Of a DNA stretch of 44,520 nt, positions 1-7,773 are shown piece after piece. The stretch comes from an uncultured Treponema sp. (lineage in GTDB: Bacteria; Spirochaetota; Spirochaetia; Treponematales; Treponemataceae), in assembly GCA_938045195.1 (NCBI GenBank), contig CALINC010000115.1, forward strand, positions 1 to 44,520, read 5' to 3'. The notes under the pieces were generated by a model that saw only the letters and a program-made list of their open reading frames with translations, had not been told where the DNA came from and did no database searches. Both the position numbers and the translations under genes were made by a program. Within the stretch, counting starts at the first letter, position 1; every line of letters begins with the position of its first letter.

Positions 1-255
1 CAAACTAACAGAATCTGGTCTACTGAATACGCATTGCAGCACGCTCAAGAAAAAGTAGGAAAAGACTTGACAGGAGCAGTATTAGCATCAGACGCTTTCT
101 TCCCATTCAGAGATTGCGTAGACACAGCTGCAAAAACAGGAATCAAAGCAATTGTACAACCTGGTGGTTCAATTAGAGATAAAGAATCAATTGACGCTTG
201 TAATGAACACGGAATAACAATGGTATTTACTGGAATTAGACATTTTAAACATTAA
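1..255 (+). CDS. purH: PurH C-terminal fragment (AICAR transformylase/IMP cyclohydrolase)
   Basis: The open frame runs in from the left edge (first residues QTNRIWSTEYA) and ends at TAA 253-255, so this is the last 84 residues of a gene that begins outside the window. The tail carries the highly conserved PurH block DAFFPFRDCVD, followed by QPGGSIRDKE and the terminal MVFTGIRHFKH. PurH catalyses the last two steps to IMP: formyl transfer from 10-formyl-THF to AICAR, then ring closure. The part here belongs to the transformylase domain. purD of the same style lies downstream at 1622, so this is a purine locus. Recognition is firm despite truncation. Confidence 0.95.
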   Translation, partial: QTNRIWSTEYALQHAQEKVGKDLTGAVLASDAFFPFRDCVDTAAKTGIKAIVQPGGSIRDKESIDACNEHGITMVFTGIRHFKH

Positions 256-261
256 TTTTTT

Positions 262-297
262 ATGCAGGGAGATTAAAAAAGTTTAGTTTCTCTGCAT
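262..297 (+). terminator. Hairpin after purH, probable terminator
   Basis: ATGCAGGGAGA (262-272) pairs with TCTCTGCAT (289-297), with one bulged G and an AT-rich loop. It lies directly after the purH stop. The following T tract is weak (agctttaata), so termination may be partial. Confidence 0.5.
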
Positions 298-395
298 AGC
301 TTTAATATATTAAAAACCAATGTTATTTTCTAAATTAGTCAAATCATTTATAAAATAATTTAATCTTAAAAATAAAGAAACTAGGAGTTTAAAAA

Positions 396-1172
396 ATGAT
401 AGAAAAAATTTTAGAAAAATTTAAAAATGACAAAAGAGTAGAAGCAATAGCGCTTGGAGGTTCAAGAGCGGGAGAAAATTTTGATGAAAAGTCGGACTAT
501 GATATCTATGTTTATTACAACGAAATGATACCTGAAAAAGAGCGTAAAGAAATTTATTTGGAAGTCTGTTCAAAAATTGAAATTGGCAATCATTATTGGG
601 AATATGAAGATAATGGAGTTTTGAATGACGGAGTGGAATTCGATGTGGTTTACCGAAAACTAGACGATTTTATAAATGGAATTTCTTATGTAGTTGATAA
701 ATGTAATTCTCATAACGGATATACAACTTGTATGTGGCATAATCTGATAAATTGTAAAATTCTTTTTGACAAAAACAAAAAGCTTGAAAAATATCAAAAA
801 CAGTACAGCATAGATTATCCTAAAAAGTTGAAAGAAAATATAATTTTACGAAATATGAATTTATTGTCTGATGCTCTTCCAGCGTATAAGGGTCAGATAA
901 AAAAGGCGACTGGAAGAGCTGATGTCGTGAGTATAAATCATAGAATAACAGAATTTTTGGCTTCATATTTTGATATTATTTTTGCATTGAATGAATTAAC
1001 TCATCCAGGAGAAAAAAGACTTGTGGAAATTTCTTTGAAAAAATGTAAAAAATTACCGAAAAATTTTTCTCAAAATATAGAAAATTTATTAAAAAATATT
1101 GCCGTCAATAATGAAAATGTAAATTTGTATATACAAGAAATTGTGAGAGAATTAAAAGAGATTTTAAAATAG
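396..1172 (+). CDS. Nucleotidyltransferase-domain protein
   Basis: A 258-residue protein with an N-terminal polymerase-beta-type nucleotidyltransferase fold. The active-site signature is visible as ALGGSRAGE (residues 19-27) followed by KSDYDIYVYY, giving the paired metal-binding aspartates D34 and D36, and a candidate third carboxylate D83 in GVEFDVVY. The C-terminal half is helical and lysine-rich, as in DUF4037-type or aminoglycoside-adenylyltransferase-like proteins. The substrate cannot be told: it may modify a small molecule, tRNA or protein. The start at ATG 396 is supported by AGGAG at 382-386. It is 13 bases upstream of the PH-domain gene and probably cotranscribed with it. Its placement between purH and purD looks accessory, not part of purine synthesis. 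Confidence 0.75.
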   Translation: MIEKILEKFKNDKRVEAIALGGSRAGENFDEKSDYDIYVYYNEMIPEKERKEIYLEVCSKIEIGNHYWEYEDNGVLNDGVEFDVVYRKLDDFINGISYVVDKCNSHNGYTTCMWHNLINCKILFDKNKKLEKYQKQYSIDYPKKLKENIILRNMNLLSDALPAYKGQIKKATGRADVVSINHRITEFLASYFDIIFALNELTHPGEKRLVEISLKKCKKLPKNFSQNIENLLKNIAVNNENVNLYIQEIVRELKEILK

Positions 1173-1184
1173 GCGGGAGCAAAA

Positions 1185-1547
1185 ATGGAATTAAAAGTGT
1201 TGGAATGGACATTTTTTAGAGAGTGTAAAGTTTCAAAAGATATAGAAAATATTTTGGTGGATGGCGAAAGTGCCACGGTTGTGTATAAAACAATACGGGA
1301 TTTAGCGGTATTTACGAATAAAAGATTAATTGTAAAAGATAAACAAGGAATAACTGGACATAAATCTGAAATTTTTTCATTGCCATATAAATCAATAATT
1401 ATGTGGTCAATTGAGAATGCTGGGAAAATTGTAGATTTTAATTCTGAAGTTGTGCTTTGGACAAGAATTGGAAAATTTAAAATAAAACTTGGAGCAGATA
1501 TAGATGTAAAAAAAATAGATTATTTACTCGCAAGTTATATTCTATAA
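1185..1547 (+). CDS. Small PH-domain protein
   Basis: A 120-residue soluble protein without signal peptide. Residues about 20-115 read like the bacterial PH domain (bPH/DUF1696-type, as in YvbH): DLAVFTNKRLIVKDKQG, a strand with the typical 'TNKRLI' turn, then EIFSLPYKSIIMWSIE and a final sheet ending in a helix. Such domains form ring-shaped oligomers in known structures, but their physiological role is mostly unknown. GGGAG at 1175-1179 supports the ATG start. It follows the nucleotidyltransferase gene by 12 bases, so the two are likely an operon. No catalytic residues can be pointed to. Confidence 0.65.
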   Translation: MELKVLEWTFFRECKVSKDIENILVDGESATVVYKTIRDLAVFTNKRLIVKDKQGITGHKSEIFSLPYKSIIMWSIENAGKIVDFNSEVVLWTRIGKFKIKLGADIDVKKIDYLLASYIL

Positions 1548-1621
1548 AAAAAATTGCTTAAAATTTATAAATTTATTAAAAAAATTTAAAATATAAATAT
1601 AAAAAAGTTTAGGAGGCTTTA

Positions 1622-2884
1622 ATGAAAGTACTGATTGTGGGAGCAGGTGGAAGAGAACACGCAATTGCTTGGAAAATTTCACAAAATGAAAAAGTTGAAA
1701 AAATATTTATTGCACCTGGAAATGCGGGAGCGGAGTTATTGGAAAAAGCTGAAAATGTGAATTTGTCAAACAATATTGAAGAATATGTAAAATTTGCAAA
1801 AAATAATAAAATTGATTTGACGTTTGTTGGAAGCGAAGAATTATTAGTAGCTGGGATTGTTGATGAATTTAGAAAAAATAGATTAAAAATATTTGGTCCT
1901 GACAAAAAAGCGGCAATTCTTGAAGGAAGTAAAGCATTTTCAAAAGATTTTATGAAAAAATATGGAATAAAAACAGCGGTTTATGAGATTTTTGACGATG
2001 CCAACAAAGCAAAAGAGTTTTTAAATAATTGGAGCGATTTCCCGGTAGTTGTAAAAGCGAGTGGACTTGCAGCTGGAAAAGGTGTTATTATCGCTCAAAA
2101 TCACGATGAAGCAATTAAAGCTGTTGAAGATATAATGGTTGACGAAAAATTTGGAAGTGCGGGAAATCAAGTTGTAATCGAAGAATTTTTGGACGGAGTG
2201 GAAGCGTCAATTTTATCGTTTACAGATAGTAAAGTTATCGTGCCACTTTTATCGGCGAAAGACCACAAAAAAATAGGAGAAAATGAAACTGGATTAAATA
2301 CAGGTGGTATGGGGGTTATAAGTCCAAATCCTTATGTGACTAATGAAGTTTTTGAAAGTTTTAAAAACGACATTATGAATCCGACTTTAAAAGGTATTCA
2401 AGCGGAAGAAATGGATTTTGAAGGAGTAATTTTCTTTGGACTTATGATTACGAAAAAAGGTGTTTATTTGCTGGAATACAACATGAGATTAGGAGATCCT
2501 GAAACTCAGGCGGTTTTGCCGCTTTTGGAAAACGATTTATTGGAATTGGTGGAATACTCATTTGACAAAAAATTATCAGAATTAAAAGTTTCTTGGAAAC
2601 CACTTCATTCTTGCTGTGTCGTAGGAGCAGCAAAAGGTTATCCTGAAAGTTATAAAAAAGGTGATGTGATAACTGGAATTGAAAATGCTTCAGATGATGA
2701 ATTGGTATTTATCGCAGGAGCAAAATTTGAAGACGGGAAATTCAAAACTAATGGTGGAAGAGTTTTAAATGCAGTTGCATTTGGAAAAACATTGGATGAA
2801 GCTAGAAAAAATGCTTATAAATTATTATCAAAAATTAAATTTGATGGAATGTATTTTAGAAAAGATATTGGAAATGTGAAATAA
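1622..2884 (+). CDS. purD: Phosphoribosylamine--glycine ligase (first copy, fusobacterial type)
   Basis: PurD joins glycine to 5-phosphoribosylamine using ATP, the second step of IMP synthesis. The 420 residues match the family length. The N-terminal domain opens MKVLIVGAGGREHAIAW. The ATP-grasp part shows PVVVKASGLAAGKGV (about 140-154), VVIEEFLDG, the LNTGGMGVISP loop and the metal-binding EYNMRLGDPETQ segment (about 285-297). The last domain has the usual NGGRVLNAVAFG. AGGAGG at 1611-1616 fixes the ATG start. It belongs with the purH fragment upstream. A second, clearly different purD of Treponema style sits at 39915; having both within one 45-kb stretch is unusual and is one reason to suspect a join between two genomes. 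Confidence 0.95.
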   Translation: MKVLIVGAGGREHAIAWKISQNEKVEKIFIAPGNAGAELLEKAENVNLSNNIEEYVKFAKNNKIDLTFVGSEELLVAGIVDEFRKNRLKIFGPDKKAAILEGSKAFSKDFMKKYGIKTAVYEIFDDANKAKEFLNNWSDFPVVVKASGLAAGKGVIIAQNHDEAIKAVEDIMVDEKFGSAGNQVVIEEFLDGVEASILSFTDSKVIVPLLSAKDHKKIGENETGLNTGGMGVISPNPYVTNEVFESFKNDIMNPTLKGIQAEEMDFEGVIFFGLMITKKGVYLLEYNMRLGDPETQAVLPLLENDLLELVEYSFDKKLSELKVSWKPLHSCCVVGAAKGYPESYKKGDVITGIENASDDELVFIAGAKFEDGKFKTNGGRVLNAVAFGKTLDEARKNAYKLLSKIKFDGMYFRKDIGNVK

Positions 2885-2898
2885 AAAAATTATAAAAG

Positions 2899-2946
2899 TC
2901 CCTGAACTATTTTATTTTTGCTATAAAGTAGTTATGGGATTTTTTA
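2899..2946 (+). terminator. Rho-independent terminator after first purD
   Basis: TCCC/GGGA (2899-2902 with 2936-2939), AACTA/TAGTT and an inner AT-rich helix form a long hairpin, directly followed by a T tract from 2940. It begins 15 bases after the purD stop. Confidence 0.75.
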
Positions 2947-2991
2947 TTTATCTGTATAAAAACTTTTTTTCTATCAAAAATTAAAAATATA

Positions 2992-3000
2992 TGCTATAAT
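2992..3000 (+). promoter_or_regulatory. Extended -10 promoter for secreted hypothetical
   Basis: TGCTATAAT is a perfect extended -10 element. No good -35 is present at the expected distance (TATCAA at 2972-2977), as is common for extended -10 promoters. It lies after a terminator and 32 bases before the next start codon. Confidence 0.6.
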
Positions 3001-3031
3001 TAATAAAAATTGAAATAAAAAGGTGAATATC

Positions 3032-4039
3032 TTGAAAAAAAATAAAATATATAAATTACTTTTGTTTTTTATAATTTCAACGATAACAATACCGAAACAA
3101 AAGTCCGAAATCGACAAGCAAAATTTTAAGGATGGTGTCATAGATGTTGATATTATAATTAATAGAGATGAAAATTACAGAAAAAATGATAATGATGATG
3201 AAAATTATCCTGATGATGATTTGAATCGTGAGCCTGAAGACGGGGAGCTTATTTACTTAGATCAGATTCGGGAAGATGAAGAGGATATAAAAAAGGAAAA
3301 ATCGGATAAATTGAATAGATTGGAAAAATTTATAAAAAAAATTGATTTGAAGGTCAATCCACTACTGAAATTTAAAGTTGAGAAAAGTTATGGTGCTTGG
3401 TATGTGATAAAAACAAGTGATCCACAAGAAAAAGATTTTCAAAATATAACTTATAACTTTAAACAGGAACAAGATGGCTATAGATTATCTAAAAGCTATT
3501 TGGATCCTCAAAGTAATATTTGGTCAGAGGATATAAAGAGGGCTTGGATTGAAGAAGCAAAAGGAAATGTTTATTTAGATATTGAAAAAAAATATTTTAA
3601 ACATTTTCAAAATCAAATTTTATTTTTTGATAAAAATTACAGATATATGATTATAGAATTTGCTGACGGAGTAACTCGAGTCTTGTCCCGCTATCCGAAT
3701 AATAATAAAATTTCGCTTGAAGGGGAGGAATTGAATGAGTTTGAAGATTTTTTGCAAAGCAGGAATGATTTAATAAATGTTTATTATGATACAAAAATAT
3801 TTGGCTTGGAACAGACTGAAGAAAATAGAAAAAAAGAGGCGCTAAGACAAAGAACAAGTCAGTTGGAAGAGCAGTTAAAAAAAGATCCATCAAGTGTTTT
3901 TCAAATTGACACAAAAGGGTATTGGAAGGCGAAAGAAAAAGAGCGAAAGGATCTTAAAAAAAATCCGAAAGATCCAAATAATAAGTTGGATGGAGTGAAA
4001 GCTATTGAAATAAAAGATGGAAGTGAAATAAAAAAATAA
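3032..4039 (+). CDS. Secreted or membrane-anchored hypothetical protein
   Basis: A protein of about 335 residues that I do not recognise. The N-terminus has lysines followed by a hydrophobic stretch (IYKLLLFFIISTITI), consistent with a signal peptide or anchor. Residues about 30-100 are extremely acidic, with DNDDENYPDDD and repeated E/D-K runs. The middle (about 115-250) is aromatic-rich and probably folded, with motifs such as FKVEKSYGAWYVIKTSDPQ. The C-terminus is a charged helical, lysine-rich tail. TTG at 3032 is preferred because AAGGTG at 3020-3025 is placed seven bases upstream of it; that sequence overlaps the alternative GTG at 3023. It stands alone with its own promoter. The function is unknown. 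Confidence 0.55.
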   Translation: MKKNKIYKLLLFFIISTITIPKQKSEIDKQNFKDGVIDVDIIINRDENYRKNDNDDENYPDDDLNREPEDGELIYLDQIREDEEDIKKEKSDKLNRLEKFIKKIDLKVNPLLKFKVEKSYGAWYVIKTSDPQEKDFQNITYNFKQEQDGYRLSKSYLDPQSNIWSEDIKRAWIEEAKGNVYLDIEKKYFKHFQNQILFFDKNYRYMIIEFADGVTRVLSRYPNNNKISLEGEELNEFEDFLQSRNDLINVYYDTKIFGLEQTEENRKKEALRQRTSQLEEQLKKDPSSVFQIDTKGYWKAKEKERKDLKKNPKDPNNKLDGVKAIEIKDGSEIKK

Positions 4040-4091
4040 TTTCTTGCTAAATTAAAAATATTTATAAATATTTATTAAAAAAATTTTTTAG

Positions 4092-4325
4092 ATAAATAAT
4101 AAATTTTTGTTTTTCATTAAAAAGTGTAAAAGAGTTAATAGTTTTATAAGAATCAATAGAAGGAATGGAGAAGTGTATTTTTCAGCAAATAAAGATTTAG
4201 AAAATAAAATATGTTCTGAAAGATATGTATTTCTCTTAAATGAATACAAGTTTGCAATTAAAAATATCTGGCAGAATGAACTAAACAATTTTTATGATAT
4301 TTGTTTTAAAATTGGAAAGAAATAA
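4092..4325 (+). pseudogene. Truncated cassette gene remnant (C-terminal part)
   Basis: An open frame of up to 78 codons, ending at TAA 4323-4325. It is bounded upstream by a TAG at 4089-4091 and has no ATG and no ribosome binding site. A TTG at 4107 is the only candidate start and is poorly placed. The sequence looks like real protein, for example RINRRNGEVYFSANKDLE and NIWQNELNNFYDICFKIG, and it ends nine bases before an attC-like site, exactly where a cassette gene should end. It is best read as the 3' end of a gene whose 5' part is missing, either lost biologically or cut by the sequence join near 4090. The function is unknown. Confidence 0.45.
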
Positions 4326-4333
4326 TGTAATAA

Positions 4334-4388
4334 ACTTAACACCCGTTTCAACCTGACATTGCGGATGAGACGCAAGTGCATGTTAAGC
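4334..4388 (+). other. attC: attC-like recombination site 1
   Basis: R'' box ACTTAAC (4334-4340) and R' box GTTAAGC (4382-4388) both fit the attC consensus and are complementary over CTTAAC/GTTAAG. Inside, ATTGCG and CGCAAG can pair around GATGAGA. After the R'' box, CCCGTTTCAACCTGACA resembles the same position in site 3. Strand exchange would fall between G4382 and T4383. Confidence 0.7.
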
Positions 4389-4445
4389 AGAAGTTATGTG
4401 GATGCCCTCACTGGAGCGCAGAAAATAAATGTGGAGTAAAAAAAT

Positions 4446-5219
4446 ATGAAAAAAGCTATCCTTTTTTTGTTTTTGATTTTGAGTTTCAGCGGATTTGCCC
4501 AAAGTAGACAAGGATTGGTAATTGATAATGGAGTGCAATTAAGAAGATGTCCCGGTCTTGATACTGAAATAGTGGGGAAAAAAGATAAAAATTCAATTAT
4601 AAACATTTATTCATATTCGGGGTCCGGTAAATTTGTTGATGGTATTTTAGATTATTGGGCATGTATTTCAGAAAATGAAAATGTTTGGATAAATACATAT
4701 TGGATCACAGAATTAGATTTTAAAGTAAAATACCGGCATCCGTTAGACGGAGAAGTGTATCTGACATTATTCTCATATAACCAGTCAGATGATAGTTTTA
4801 AATGCGTGTATCAGAAAGAATTTGGTAATAGAAAAGAAATAACAATCAAACGGATAGATAGTTATTCGTATACTTTGGAGTATGCAAGAATCAATATGCT
4901 TATAAAAAGATTTGATTCTATAATAACAGAATACGAACAGTATAACGGCCAGATATATTTTAATCATAGAGAATTTGAGATTGATACAATGCACTTTGAA
5001 CTTCTATATGGTATAAAAGTCGGAATGAAGAAAGACGCTCTTTTTAAAATTTTAGGGAATGACCTTTACATTGATTCTGACGGACGTTATCGATGTTCTG
5101 TTGACTATCACGATAATGGAATAGATATGTTCTTTATTTTTGATAAGAACGATTGTATTAGTAAAATTGTTTACAAAAATCCTTATGGCGGATATGTAAG
5201 ATATAAAGATTTGCTGTAA
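4446..5219 (+). CDS. Secreted SH3-like protein encoded by integron cassette
   Basis: A 257-residue exported protein. Residues 1-18 form a classic signal peptide ending in SFSGFAQS. Residues about 20-90 resemble a bacterial SH3 domain: NGVQLRRCPGLDTEIVGK is the usual start of SH3b domains ('lRxxPs....v') and WACISENENVWINTYWI is the closing W/G-rich strand. The remainder is beta-rich with many tyrosines, and MKKDALFKILGN near 205 resembles the start of a SmpA/OmlA-like or DUF helix-sheet unit. GGAG at 4432-4435 supports the start. It is flanked by attC sites 1 and 2, so it is a complete cassette. SH3b domains usually bind peptidoglycan or protein ligands; no ligand can be inferred here. Confidence 0.6.
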   Translation: MKKAILFLFLILSFSGFAQSRQGLVIDNGVQLRRCPGLDTEIVGKKDKNSIINIYSYSGSGKFVDGILDYWACISENENVWINTYWITELDFKVKYRHPLDGEVYLTLFSYNQSDDSFKCVYQKEFGNRKEITIKRIDSYSYTLEYARINMLIKRFDSIITEYEQYNGQIYFNHREFEIDTMHFELLYGIKVGMKKDALFKILGNDLYIDSDGRYRCSVDYHDNGIDMFFIFDKNDCISKIVYKNPYGGYVRYKDLL

Positions 5220-5276
5220 TGTTATATTCCATTGATCTATGTTATCTGAATTAAAGTTATTAAATAAATAAAAATT

Positions 5277-5345
5277 ACATAACACAGTTTTCAAAGTCGA
5301 AATTTTTTGCATTTGCAAAAAATGCGGTTTAAAATAATGTTAAAC
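5277..5345 (+). other. attC: attC-like recombination site 2
   Basis: R' box GTTAAAC (5339-5345) fits GTTRRRY. The R'' box ACATAAC (5277-5283) deviates at one base. Between them TTTTTTGCA and TGCAAAAAA form a strong internal hairpin, which is unlike sites 1 and 3. The site follows the stop of the SH3-like gene by 57 bases. Confidence 0.5.
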
Positions 5346-5376
5346 GGACGGTGCATAGCGCCGCTAGGAGGAAATA

Positions 5377-6051
5377 ATGAAAACAGGATTATTTTTTACT
5401 ATTTTTTTTATTTTATGGATTGGACCAATTATTGCAGGGGTAATTGTTGCAAAAAAGAAAAATAGATCGCCGCATTGGTTTTGGCTTGGAATTTGGCCGG
5501 GAATAGGATTATGGGTTTTTATAATAATGTTAATTTTTAAACCCTTAGAAATCTGTGAATCATGCAATAAAACAATTCCAAATGGAGCTAAAGTTTGTCC
5601 CTATTGTGGAAAAGAAACAATGTTAGCAAGTAAAACTACAGAAGAAATAAAAAAAATAAAAAAGAGAGAAAATAAAAAAATAATAATAACAGTATTTACA
5701 GTTTTATTAATAATTTTTATATTAGTAGCAGGTATTTTTATATTTGTAGGGATGGCTTTTAAAAATTCTGAACCATTTAAGCATTCAATCGAATTAATCG
5801 AGAATAATTCAGAAATTATGGAATATATTGGAAATGATTATAAACAGACAGGAATGATATTAGGTTCAATAAATGTAAGTGGAGATTCAACGGGAAATGC
5901 TTCAATTATGTATAAGATAAAAGGAAAAAATGGGATTTCCAGAATTTATGTAAAAGCGGAGAAAGAAAATGGAATTTGGATATATCAAAAAATTTTATTT
6001 TATAAAGAGCTTGGTAGCACGGATGTAATAGATTTATTAGAAGAAAAATAA
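5377..6051 (+). CDS. Zinc-ribbon membrane protein with Coa1-like domain
   Basis: A 224-residue protein with three visible parts. Residues 1-25 and about 34-55 are membrane segments, separated by KKKNRSPHWFWLG. Residues 60-80 form a zinc ribbon, CESCNKTIPNGAKVCPYCG, with two CxxC pairs. After a lysine-rich stretch and a third membrane segment (about 104-127), the C-terminal 95 residues (SEPFKHSIELIENNSEI... to the end) resemble the Coa1/Tim21-type domain found in many bacterial proteins of unknown role. AGGAGG at 5365-5370 supports the start. It lies immediately downstream of attC site 2, so it begins a cassette. The GTCTAAAC at 6054-6061, just after its stop, may be a leftover R'' box. It may help assemble or monitor membrane proteins, but this is inference only. 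Confidence 0.6.
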   Translation: MKTGLFFTIFFILWIGPIIAGVIVAKKKNRSPHWFWLGIWPGIGLWVFIIMLIFKPLEICESCNKTIPNGAKVCPYCGKETMLASKTTEEIKKIKKRENKKIIITVFTVLLIIFILVAGIFIFVGMAFKNSEPFKHSIELIENNSEIMEYIGNDYKQTGMILGSINVSGDSTGNASIMYKIKGKNGISRIYVKAEKENGIWIYQKILFYKELGSTDVIDLLEEK

Positions 6052-6084
6052 GCGTCTAAACTAAAGGAGATACAAGGTAAGTCT

Positions 6085-7765
6085 ATGAAAAAGAATTATC
6101 CGTCTGATATTTTTAAGTTAAATAAGTATTTTTTACTTCTTTTAATTTTATTTGGTTGTGTAAATTTTTATTTTACGATTGTTTCTTCGAATATGATTTC
6201 AAAAATTGCGGCTGAGGCAAATTTAGGGAATCTGAAATTTTTGGAAGTTTTAAAAACAGCAGGACTAATCTTAAGTTTTTTTATATTTCAAATAGTTTTT
6301 AAGCTAATGCTGAACTCGCGATTTTTTAAAAAATCTGCACTAAAAATGCAAAATAAAATTATACAAAAATATTTTAGTTTGCCTTTTTCATTTTTTTATG
6401 AACACAACGCAGGGGATATTGTATCATCAATTTATCAGTTTTCTACTAGTTCCATATCGCATACGATTGCTTTTTTTGAAAATGTATCGCAAAGCTTATT
6501 AACTGCAATTATTCTTGCTTTTCTTTTTTATAAAAATTTTTGGCTCACACTGCTATTCTTAGTTTTTTCAGTGCCTTCAATCATTGTTCATCTTGTATAT
6601 TTAAAAAAAATACAAAATATAAAAAAAAATGTAAATCAACTTTTTCCAAAAACTTTTAGAGAGTTAAAGGATGTTTTAACAGGGGCATTGGATATATCTA
6701 CAAATAACATTTTTCCATTTTTTCAAAATAAATTTAAAACTGATTTTGATGATTTAACAATGAATGGCTTATATGCGGTTTCAAAAACTCAAAGATTACA
6801 ACAACTTCTATTCGTAAATTCTCAACGCATTATTCCGCTGCTTGCCATATTAGTTTATAGCTGTTTCAATAATGCGACAGATTCAAGTTTTTTTATTAGT
6901 TTTTATTTTTTTAACACTTATGATACCAAATCTGTATAATCTTTTTTTGCTAAAGCAGATTTATAGAAATGTAAAAATTGCTCAAGGACCTCTTCAAGAG
7001 CTTTTTGAAACGCCTGATGAACAAACCGGAAATACACAATTTGAAATATTTAAGTACAAACTTACTGATTTTTCAGTTACGCTTAGAGAAAAGACATTGA
7101 TTAATAAATTCAACTTAAATATACATGGTGGAGAAAAAGTGTTAATCATTGGAGGAAGCGGTACAGGCAAGTCTGTTTTATTAAATGCACTTATGGGTGT
7201 TGATTACCCGTGTACAGGCTCGCTGACAATCGGTGGTGTAGACATGGCGGCTGTTGACTTACATGCAATGAGAAAACGCACCGGATATTGTGATGTAAAA
7301 GGTTATGTTATAAAAGGTTCTATTTTAGAAAACCTTCAATTCAATAATTCTCTTTCTGAAAATGAAATTAAAGGTCACTTAGAAAAAATGGGGATTTTAA
7401 AGTATATGCTGCGGCTTGCAGATGTAAATAGTGTAATTAGCTCTGATGAAGTTTCTGATGGTGAATGCGAAGTGATTTCTATTTTACGCTGTGTGTTTGC
7501 ACAACCACAAGTTCTATTTTTAGATGAAGCTACTTCCGGAATGACTGAGGAAATTGAAAAAATTATTCTAACATTTGCACAGCAAAAGGTAAAAGCAATT
7601 ATTGCAATAAGTCATAACTATACAACGACAAAATATTTTAATAGGCTTATTTATTTAAAGGAAAGCACAATTGAGCTTGATATGCCAATGCAGCAAGCTT
7701 TGAATGTTGATGAGGTAAAAGAATTTTATTCTCATCAAATAGGCAATACAGAAGATGCAAAATAG
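6085..7765 (+). pseudogene. Half ABC exporter, frameshifted, degenerate ATPase
   Basis: The reading frame from ATG 6085 carries an exporter-type membrane domain (hydrophobic segments at roughly residues 15-35, 53-75, 133-150 and 155-175) and stops at 6937-6939. The remainder, including the whole ATPase domain, is in the +1 frame up to 7765. Two T7 runs at about 6890-6915 lie in the overlap; dropping one base restores a protein of 559 residues, a normal half-transporter length. In the ATPase domain Walker A is IIGGSGTGKS, Walker B VLFLDEATSG and the switch histidine ISHNYTT, but the Q-loop glutamine is replaced (GYCDVKGYV) and the LSGGQ signature reads VSDGEC. The frameshift may be a sequencing error in a homopolymer or real decay. 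Its partner follows eight bases later. The substrate is unknown; small-peptide export is a guess. Confidence 0.75.
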
Positions 7766-7773
7766 GAGGATAT

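Larger units (their letters stand above)
1..4090. other. Fusobacterium/Leptotrichia-like block at left edge
   Basis: This block differs in composition from everything after about 10.5 kb. Arginine is nearly always AGA, glycine GGA, and long A and T runs fill both genes and spacers, whereas the right part freely uses CGG, CGC, GGC and CCG. The same PurD motif GGREHA is written with AGA here and with CGG in the second purD near 39.9 kb. The gene order purH-(accessory genes)-purD and the protein style resemble Leptotrichia purine loci (from memory of the family, not a search). The end is placed near 4090 because the last gene stops at 4039 and an unrelated reading frame followed by an attC site begins after 4092. 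It could be a horizontally acquired segment or a chimeric assembly join. Confidence 0.6.
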
